Both the position numbers and the translations under genes were made by a program. This document shows positions 55,990 through 64,000 of a DNA stretch of 64,000 bases, one piece after another (position 1 is the stretch's first letter; each line of letters opens with the position of its first letter). The notes beneath the pieces were generated by a model. It ran no database searches, was not told the origin of the DNA, and worked only from the letters and a program-made list of their open reading frames with translations. The DNA is from Diphasiastrum complanatum (Eukaryota; Streptophyta; Lycopodiopsida; Lycopodiales; Lycopodiaceae): assembly GCA_029204225.1 (NCBI GenBank), contig CM055097.1, forward strand, positions 51,909,698 through 51,973,697. Direction: 5' to 3'.

Positions 55990-56622
55990 TGTAAAAATAA
56001 CAGATCCAAAACATACTTAATGGATGAACAAGATCTTAACCAAATTTAGATGCACATCTAGATTTAGCTACAAGATAGAAATCATCAATTTGCACATGCT
56101 AGAATTGCATAAATCACCAAGATCTGATCATAAGCACTAACATACAATATGGTACTGTCCTTGTTCAAACAACAATAGCAGCATACGTCCTTCACACATG
56201 TGGAAGCAAGATTAACAACAAAAATAACATTCTACACACTAGAAATCAATATATCTTGAGAAATACACATGAGATGGACATAGAATCAAAACAGATGAAT
56301 TCTTCACATAAAATGAGAATACAAAGATAGTTTTCCCACGCTGATACTACTATTTATAACTACCAAAATGTCACTTGGCCAATTTCCCTAACCTTGTCCT
56401 AAATAGTAACTTCTTGGTACTTCATCAAAAAACCTAGAAACTCTAGTCTAGATGCAATGTATGAAAACTAGCCAACTAGAATGGGTCCAAATCCAACCTC
56501 ATACATTTATATACTTGCCAAAAATAGTACAAACAATATTTAGACCTTTATTGACAAATATAAATCTATCTCTAAGTTAAAATTTCATCCATGTCGCAAC
56601 TAAACTAGTTGAATTTTTTGTA
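55990..56622 (-). repeat. copia LTR remnant
   Basis: About 633 bp, minus orientation, ending TTTTTACA at the primer site. A diverged relative of family A: the tail AAACTAGTTGAA at 56600-56612 and a G-box-like site at 56191-56205 lie at corresponding places. Leader 55782-55977 is attached, gag is not. Confidence 0.7.
56191..56205. promoter_or_regulatory. decayed G-box palindrome
   Basis: TTCACACATGTGGAA; central CpG lost, one arm changed. Same relative LTR position (about 420 from the LTR start) as in family A. Confidence 0.45.
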
Positions 56623-56988
56623 GCTATTATATGATTGATTGTTGATATAAGTTACTAGAAAAGAATTCAAATGTTTAAAGCAACTTACCATTGGAATGAA
56701 ATATGAAATATGTGGGTATATAATTTAGGAGCAATAGTTCCTGCTAATGTAACTTAGACTCCAATCTTCCTTCACCTCAATACAAGTTAGAAGTCCATCA
56801 CTGTAAATTATGTCAATATTCCTCCTCTCAGAGTGTCTACTTTGATCTAGGTCTTGATCCAGTGGTACTCATTTACTTTTAATCCTTTTCCATCTTTGGT
56901 AATTGAAGCAGAGACTGAGCATTTGTTTTTCTATTTGATAATAAAAGAATATGGAAGACATTTTTATTCTGCATTCTATATCTCCATT
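56623..56988. other. non-coding stretch
   Basis: AT-rich, no gene or repeat recognised. Confidence 0.4.
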
Positions 56989-57423
56989 TTATTTCTTATC
57001 CCAGCCTTCATTTATAAGCTCAGATAGTATACTTTCCGATAAATTTTTACAAACAAACATAGTTGGAGTTTTGTGTACATCGACACTTGCAAAAACATCC
57101 ACAAACATATACATAAAAACAAACCAATTTAATCGGACTGTTTTTGAGCCAACACTTATCTTTAACGAATTTTTTATGTCATTATACACTTTACATCGAA
57201 ATGATTTTAAAACCGAGGCATCAAGAGTAATCCATTCATCACTTCCAAAACTAGGTAGTGGAATAGTCTGGATTCTCCCAAAACTCTCTTTTAAATCGAG
57301 AATATACATCGATTCATAGAAAAAGATTCCACAATCAACAAGATCCTTCGTAGTTCTACCTTTGTATTTCAATTGTCCAATATCAACATGAAGTACATCT
57401 AATACACCTGCAATGGTTTCCAT
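56989..57423 (-). CDS. unrecognised ORF, possibly Ulp1/C48 protease-like
   Basis: 144 codons from ATG at 57423. Residues ~17-40 (QLKYKGRTTKDLVDCGIFFY) resemble the Q-x(n)-DCG-x-F motif around the catalytic Cys of Ulp1-type proteases, which plant transposons often carry. The matching His-Asp part upstream is not visible on this strand (57424-57900 has only a short open piece near 57730-57850), so the assignment is weak. The remaining 90 residues are unassigned. It may be the last exon of a broken gene. Confidence 0.3.
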   Translation of the reverse strand: METIAGVLDVLHVDIGQLKYKGRTTKDLVDCGIFFYESMYILDLKESFGRIQTIPLPSFGSDEWITLDASVLKSFRCKVYNDIKNSLKISVGSKTVRLNWFVFMYMFVDVFASVDVHKTPTMFVCKNLSESILSELINEGWDKK

Positions 57424-58740
57424 TCATTTATATTGGAAGGATATAAATTTGCAATAGAAAAATGATCAGATTAGCAGTTTACAAATAAATGATGTAGAAT
57501 GTAACCAATAGAAGTGAAAATAATATATCAATACTCGTAGTCGTTTTTTTCTTTTTTCATGACAGTTCAATCCTTGCACATTTAACTCTGAATGCATATA
57601 TACATGTTGACTAATATTTCACATATAGATTTTCCTCCTGATGATGTTCTGAAATCCATAATTATGGCCTTCCAGTAAGATCGAAATAATAGTTTTGCTT
57701 TCTTGATTTTTTGAAATTTTCATGTTGATGATGGATGCTACAAAATCCAATATTTCTTTGAATACTTTTTTGGCACCCACAATCCATTGTCATCTTTCTC
57801 ATTGAAGAAGCACAGAGTCGATTGAGGAGCGCGGTTTCTTTGATTCGTTATGTATAGAAATCTAGCTTGTTGAGAATCTGTGTAAACAATATTTTGAACA
57901 TTGAGTTTTTTGGCGTTAGGATTAAATATAATTAACTAGTAAATCATGATTCGACAAGATATTCTCATTAAAATTGTCTCGATTTACTCATTTTAACTCT
58001 GCATAACCTTTTGACACATCCATTTTGAATTTGGTTTGATCCCTTCCCAGTGATGAGTTGGAAGAGCAGGCCTCTACATCCAATAGAATTTCCACATGCT
58101 GGCCGACGAAACATTTATCAATTAAAAAAGTTTTTTATTTATTCTAATTTGCGACAAGCTTTGTAACGTAGGAGCCTGATATCAGTAATTCTATTGGTCT
58201 ACATGGAAACTGTCATGACTCACCAAATTAGTTTATTAGATATTTAATGTAGTATTTGAGATGTCATTCCCCAAATAGAGAGAATTAGTGATATTATAAT
58301 CGTGAAAATTGACATTCCGTGTAAAATATAAATAGTTGTTATCAACTGATATTTAACACAAGCAGCCAGTACAGCCCTTCAATATTTAAACAACGATTTG
58401 ACAATTTTCTGATAAAACTTCGATACTAGTTCTCTCCCCATGCATTTACTATGCATGACTACTATTGGATTGAGTGATTAGAATAATCAACTATGCATAC
58501 AACCTGAATAGTTTATATAATTCTCATAATGTCACCTGCAACAGTTAAACATGCCCTGCAAATGACTCGGAGTATCAAACATCCCCTCTCATTCGGTCTC
58601 TCATAATGTAACAAATTTCACAATGATAGTAGTTTGAATTAACCATCTGAATGTTTCAACATGGTTCGGCGGACTCGAACTATGTCAAATAACTACCAAT
58701 CTATCTTTGCAAAACATTCATCATTAATTTGGAATAGAGC
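57424..58740. other. non-coding AT-rich region
   Basis: No supported gene. A minus-strand piece at about 57730-57850 (NQRNRAPQSTLCFF) is open and might be an exon remnant belonging with the ORF at 56989-57423. Confidence 0.35.
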
Positions 58741-59160
58741 TTACAAACCATGCAGACTCTAGAAAAATAGTATGCAACAAAGAACCTCAAATGAACTCTT
58801 AGGAAGATTTGTAGTTACCCTCATGGATTTAGCTCTTTCAAAAAGATTGATCCTCCTCTCTTCCACACCATGTAGAACCTTTGAGTTTGAAAGCTCCCTC
58901 TTGATCCCATGTGCCACACAAAGCTCTTTGAACTTTGTTGGTAAGTCTTCATTTGCCGACTTTAAGCACTTGACCTTCATGTTGAATTGACTCTCCACAA
59001 CATTCTTGAACTTGAGAAAAACATCAAGGACTTCTTTCTTACTCTTTAGAAAATAGATCCAACAATATCATCAATGTAAGTCACAAACATCTTTGCTCAT
59101 TCATTACTCAAAGCACTAGTAGAATGCAAATCCAAACGTACTAAATGAAAAGACATCTAA
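58741..59160 (-). pseudogene. copia integrase scrap
   Basis: Minus strand: MESQFNMKVKCLKSANEDLP, FKELCVAHGIKREL, GVEERRINLFERAKSM. It aligns with the integrase core of the intact copia (NTKIKCLRSDNGGEY to NGVAERKNRT) with the second acidic motif and the NG of QQNG destroyed. A piece at 59040-59160 continues upstream. Confidence 0.75.
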
Positions 59161-60272
59161 CATGAAATCTTATGAAACGAGAAATGGCGTAGGACCCACT
59201 TTTTTCAAAGAACTTTGATTTATTAGAATTCAAGTAATTTTTGAATCCTAAATCTAGAAATTAATTAATTATTTTGCAAGATGCTATATTTTGTAAATAT
59301 TTAAAATTTGGATGTAGTATTGCAAAATATTTTTAAAATTTTACATTGAAATGACCCCAAAAAAAAAACACTATTTGTGTGCAATATGTTATTGTGAAAA
59401 ATAGCTGCTAAATTAAGTTAGTGATTGCAAATTTTCAATTTATTTTTCTAAAATCAACCAAAAATATCTTAATATAAATTTGATAACCTATTTGTAATTT
59501 GATATTTGTATTTTAACAATTAAGTAAACTAAAGTTATTTAGAATTTAAAAATATATGCTTAATTTCTAACAAAAATTATTTAACAATAAAATCATTTAA
59601 CAAAAAGATAATTAAAACAACCTAAGAAATAAACATGTTTTACAAAAATGAAATAATCTTTTGAATAAGTTACAAACTTGGAGATCTCCATGGCATCACC
59701 TTGTTGTATATTGTAAAAACAAGGAGGATCATAAACATACCTGAGAACAACTATTTTTTTTTGTGATCATTATTAACGTTTGAGTCCCCAGTTTGTTGAT
59801 ATTTTCTTTGTTTTTTTCCCGGCCTTGGCTTTTTGAAGGTGGATTCTAAACTGTTCAATAAGCTGCCCACTCAATCTGAACTCTATGAAAATAGAAATAC
59901 ACTTATGCTAAACATGGAGCACGAAATCTTTAAATAATATTTAAAAATGGGTAATTGTTTTTTGATTTTTTAATTTTTTAATTTTTTAATTTTTTAATTT
60001 TTGTCAAAAGCATATTTTTTCATGAATTTTTTTTTCAAAAACCACAAATTTTTTTTGCAAACAATATGTTTTTTTAAGCAGAAAAAACCTTGTAGTGTGT
60101 CAAAAAAAAAAATAGAATTTTTGATAAAATCTTTAAAATTAAAAAATTCAAAATAAGCAAACTTTACAGACATTTATGGTGTTTTGATAGTCTAAATCGA
60201 CTTTTATGAAAATAACTCGTAGAATATATTTGAAGCCAGTTACAATGAATCGACAAATTTTGAAAACACTGA

Positions 60273-60305
<33 letters not shown>
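59161..60305. other. AT-rich non-coding region with simple repeats
   Basis: Includes an AATTTTTT repeat (about 59965-60001), several poly-A/T runs and a (TA)n microsatellite at 60279-60306. No gene seen. Confidence 0.5.
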
Positions 60306-60309
<4 letters not shown>

Positions 60310-62395
60310 AATTCAAATTCCAAACAATTCTTACTAAGTCCTCTCAACTTAGTGCATGAAAAATTATCAAGACTTTCTTTTTCAGCTGAAGAAGTTGACG
60401 ATCCATCTTCCTCATTAGAGTCTACTAGCAAATTCTCATCCAAATCGGCCTCCAATGTTGAGGGAAATTTTTGTAACGTGGCTTTGCTACGTTGAAGCCG
60501 AGTCGAAGATGATGGTTGTGCACTTAATTCAAGACATTCTTGCAAAATAGATAATGTTGACTTTTGTAAATGATTCGTCATTGTCAGCTCGAAATTAAAT
60601 ACAAGTACATCCACATCTTGGAGATTTACATTATCGACTCTTGGCTGATTCTTTGTTGTACGCTTCTGCTTGTCTTTTGGGTCTAATTGCAACATTTCTA
60701 GCTCGTACCTTCCCAAAAAAACATTTGTTGAAACGATATCATCCAGCGCATATGTACAATCTTGGTGTCGTCGCTCTGAATGAAGCCAATCGGTTTAGCA
60801 AACCAAAATGGATGACTTTTGTTATATTCCGATGCCAAAAGTGCAATGAGACTCTCGACCTTTAATTCATTGAGTTTATTAAACCATTTAGCCTTGGCAG
60901 TAGTTACAGTTTGTCGACTTTTTCTAGGACCCACATAAATTTCATGTTCTTCGTTTTGCACAAGGGTCCAATACTCAGTCTGTTGGGCAACAACAAAGGA
61001 ATCAACTGTCGTTGTTGAACTTGAAAATCTAAATGGCCAGTGAAACTCCTCAGATGAGTTTGCATCTCCCAAGTCGAGCAAACTTAACTTTTGCTCTTCA
61101 AAAAATCCACCCACCAATGTCTTTCAAACTCATCAAAACATTGGTATGCTGCTTGAATGGTCGTTTCCAAAAAGTTTAAAGCTGCAAATGAATCAACTAG
61201 ACAACATTCTCGTTTAGCCTTTTGCTCTTCCATGGTAGAAGTTAGATGACACAAAGGTGCAAGCTTAACTTGAGAAGAGGACACACTTTGTAAGAAACGA
61301 ACTCCTTCAGATGGTAACCATTCTGTAGAGTTTGAAAATTGCTTTCCCCACAACAATGTGATGCCACAAATATCATTTTCAATTTTGAACTGATGTTGAA
61401 AACTAATATCATTTATTGGTGCAGTGCAATGTTTCTCCGACGTTTTGATGTAGTCTCTAAAATCAACTGTGTGTCGTAGTAAAACCACATTTGGTCTAGG
61501 GGTGTATGACTCCTCGATAATACTCTGTAGTACCGGCATAAAAAAAGCTTTTTTGTGTCTCAGTTTTTTTGGAAAAGTAACCAAACATTTGGTCGATTTG
61601 ATCGTGAGTATGACCCACCAGTAAAATTCCTATTTTGATTTTTTTGAATTTTTTTTAAAGCAACCAACATGGACAAATATGCCAGCACTGTTTGATTTTT
61701 ATTTTCTCTGGCAATATTATCAAATTGCAAGTAAAGAATCTCAAGGAGACTGTTGCCAAATTTGACTATTATTTGTGGATTATAACAATGGTCAAGTTTG
61801 GATCATTTCGAACATTGGGATAATCGAAATGCACTTTAGACTGCAAGGTGCCATTGAATATAAGAGCTCCAACCAAATGAAGTTGGATGAAATCCACTTC
61901 GTTTAGATTTTTTGGCACCCTCACAAAATGTGGCAATAGCATTTTCTTTTGGTCCATCCCATTGATTACGAGACCCAAATGCTTTTGAGAAAACTCCAAC
62001 ACTTTTTCCTGTCTTTAGCCAAGCTTTTGTCTTTCTGTTGTTTGTTGCTCTCTATGAATTTGAAGCGACTTTGTAATGTTGCCTAAAAAATCACATACAA
62101 AAATGATTTAGTAAGTGAAAGTAAAAGAAATTCAAACGGGTTGAGGAATTCAAACTGGGGGGGTTGAAAAAACATGACAAAATTTAGTAAGTGTCAAATA
62201 CCTTTTTTTTGAGGAGTTTTTGCATGTTCTCTGAGCGCTTTCAACTGCTCGCAGATGGTACAAACAAACATTCTGTTTTTTTTTGGGATTTTTTACCAGA
62301 CTAAAATCTCTCTTCCACAGTTTCACAAAATATAAGTAACTTAGATGTTGAACATTCTTTGACAATGCAAATCTTTGTAAATTTATGATGAGCAT
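60306..62395 (-). pseudogene. DUF7869-type (transposase-like) protein gene, broken
   Basis: Minus strand, in order. An N-terminal segment (LYFVKLWKRDFSLVKNPKK with a C-x2-C pair, 62330-62240). A core reading LVINGMDQKKMLLPHFVR, IQLHLVGALIFNG and NDPNLTIVIIH (62002-61769), the hallmark of the DUF7869 family, which is abundant as repeats in mosses and other lineages. A segment corresponding to the family's VGHTHEDVDQ motif is deleted before FPKKLRHKKAFFMP at about 61580. Open C-terminal pieces are 61584-61084, 61117-60698 and 60716-60306 (GRYELEMLQL, NVNLQDVDVLVFNFELTM). At least three frame changes and one deletion, so it is dead. The family assignment is from remembered motifs. Confidence 0.6.
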
Positions 62396-62408
62396 AGGTC
62401 GACAACGG

Positions 62409-62427
62409 ACCTATGCTCAGCATAGGT
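62409..62427. repeat. 19-bp perfect palindrome
   Basis: ACCTATGCTCAGCATAGGT, with partial copies of GAGCATAGGTC and TTATGCTGAGC just outside (62390-62455). Confidence 0.85.
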
Positions 62428-62544
62428 CAGCTCTCGACTTATGCTGAGCAGAGTTTCCTACACATGTAACATATCTTCATTTCAATTAAAGCAAATTGGT
62501 TCTCTTGTGAAATGGATTTTATGAATGTCCCTGTTCTCTATCAC

Positions 62545-62790
62545 TTTTCCTCCATCTCTCATGCTTTTATTGTGTTTTGCTAATTGTTGGATTTGATTGT
62601 TATTGGGATTGCATGTTTTTATATTTTTTATGACAGAGAAAGAGAGAGAGAGAAAGAGTAAGCTATCTTCATTGTGGATCTAGTGTTAATGGATGTAGTG
62701 TTAATGGATGTAGTGTTAATGCTTAGGGTTATGGATATTAGAGTTAGATGTGAATCTCCCATCCTGTTGAAATCTGAACTTATACCCTCT
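62545..62790 (+). repeat. G1-type element end, second copy
   Basis: Inverted match to 8150-8450: CTCCATCTCTCATGC, the GA tract, AGTAAGCTATCTTC, then TAGTGTTAATGGATG repeated three times and the LTR start (TATTAGAGTTAGATG). Diverges after AACTTATACC. Confidence 0.8.
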
Positions 62791-63479
62791 CTTGATTAAC
62801 CCAAATTACCTTCAAACCTCCACACTCTCCATCCACCCTCAAATACACCCTTCAGTTCCTATCATTTCTTCCTTTGAACAGCTTATTCCACCACCTATAC
62901 ACACTTCTGCACACCTCTCACACCCCTTCAGATTCATCTCATCAGCTTGCCTAGGACGACAATTGATGAAGCATTTATGCAGATATGAGTATGTGCCATC
63001 GCCTAACGTGCTGAAATTTTCCCCCCCCAAAGTTGGCACTAGATGGGCTGTTAGAACAAGAAAACTCACAAAGGGATACATGACAACAATGAGAGGTCAT
63101 CCGGGCAACATCTCACCAAGCTCTACTAGCAGAATCCTCCTGGGCCATGCCTACAGATCTCACGTCGACATACCAGTTCTTGGGAACCTTTGTCCAGGAG
63201 TATGCTACCCTCCAAAGGCTTGATTGTGAATTTGCTACTAATACACATGAAACTGCGAGCATAAATCACAGATTGAACAACCAAATTCCGAATCTAGAGA
63301 TATCAACTGCAGAGTACTCGACAACTAACTTAGACAATGAGTCAAATCTCAATGAGTCAACCCACATCAGAGCACAAAAGTTCAAACTGATAAGGTCGAA
63401 CAGATCCAGACAGCCTCATCCAGATCTACTGATGATCCAGCCTACTACTTTGTGCAGGAAACCCAAACATTGAGGCAAT
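62791..63479 (+). other. weak coding pieces, unassigned
   Basis: ORFs 62792-63223 and 63147-63473 overlap; neither has a recognised motif. The second (Asn/Thr/Ser-rich) may be the low-complexity linker that precedes copia RT, since RT sequence follows. Confidence 0.3.
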
Positions 63480-64000
63480 GTTACTCTTGATGCTGACAGT
63501 GGAAAACAACGATGGCTCCAAATTCAATTCTCTAATGGAGGAATCCAAAACATGGATCAGTCCATGAGCTGCCAAAGGATGGAAACCACTTCCATGCAAA
63601 TGGCTAGTCAAGGCGAAGTACGACATTGAAGAAAAGGTAAATTGTTACAAGCAGACTAGTCGCCAAAAGCCCTATCCCAGATTCCACATCTAGATTATTC
63701 AAAAACTTCGGCTAGTTGTCAAACATGCTTCGATCGCCTACTCCTCTCCTTTGCGATTAGGAAGAGCTATTACCGTGTCGTCACTAGACAAGTTCCTAAG
63801 AAGAATGGGAGCATGAGAACAATACTCTTTCTGGATTGTTTCATTGGCTATAACCAGATAGCCATTGTAGAAGAGAATAAGTTGAAAAATTCATTACTAC
63901 ACATTTGGAGTTTTCACTACCATGTTATGCCATTTGGACTGACTAACGCTCTCGGACACATCAACAGTTCATGAACAAGCACTTTGAGAACATTCTCTAT
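63480..64000 (+). pseudogene. chimeric copia/gypsy RT fragment, cut by window end
   Basis: 63510-63660 is the start of a copia RT (CKWLVKAKYDIEEKVNCYK). After about 120 unassigned bases, 63790-63960 is a gypsy RT: VPKKNGSMRT, then by deletion FLDCFIGYNQIAIVEENKLK and HYHVMPFGLTNAL, with a frameshift before the window edge. Both are dead. Confidence 0.7.

Noticed and set aside
1-64000. CRISPR arrays, bacterial operons or phage systems
   Set aside because: The sequence is plant-type transposon DNA. The tandem repeats are degenerate minisatellites without spacers, and no prokaryotic genes are seen.

Overview
The window looks like AT-rich intergenic DNA of a land plant. It is filled with nested Ty1/copia and Ty3/gypsy LTR retrotransposons in many states of decay, with plant-type primer-binding sites (tRNA-Met for copia, tRNA-Asp-like for gypsy). 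I found no rRNA, tRNA, CRISPR array or clearly intact host gene. A decayed DUF7869-type protein gene at 60.3-62.4 kb hints at a moss, lycophyte or fern, but the species cannot be read from this sequence.

Layout. 0.7-3.5 kb: decayed gag-like and copia remnants (minus). 3.5-6.7 kb: non-coding, with a 151-bp tandem duplication and a long hairpin. 6.7-8.0 kb: gypsy gag remnant. 8.0-42.0 kb: one large nest. Gypsy G1 carries gypsy G2 in its 5' LTR. G2 carries three copia insertions, including a non-autonomous copia (24.6-29.4 kb) and a young intact copia (30.5-38.0 kb). 42.0-50.5 kb: gypsy G3 next to copia C3. 50.5-55.0 kb: an unrecognised broken protein-coding locus. 55-60 kb: gypsy and copia scraps and a small unknown ORF. 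60.3-62.4 kb: DUF7869-like pseudogene. 62.5-64 kb: G1-type repeat and a chimeric RT fragment.

Three strand switches inside otherwise collinear elements point to three separate inversions. The largest is supported by a shared 5-bp target duplication (GAACT) on G2 LTRs that now lie 31 kb apart in opposite orientation. A second, 43150-48425, has the same six bases (TAGAAT) at both breakpoints and restores both G3 and C3 when reversed. A third flips 22934-29409.

The most interesting content is as follows. (i) The non-autonomous copia encodes a long, nearly open polyprotein whose pol part is rearranged and catalytically eroded; its C-terminal module recurs in a second element. (ii) The young copia has a 2.3-kb leader holding what looks like a captured host FCP1/NIF-type phosphatase gene fragment with intron-like sequence. 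(iii) A perfect palindrome with a G-box core (TCACACGTGTGA) recurs in LTRs or leaders of several copia families. (iv) G2 has minisatellite arrays in both its 5' leader and its 3' region, and an unrecognised ORF downstream of integrase. In-frame stops across the window are mostly CAG-to-TAG and CGA-to-TGA type, the footprint expected from deamination of methylated cytosine in silenced plant transposons.
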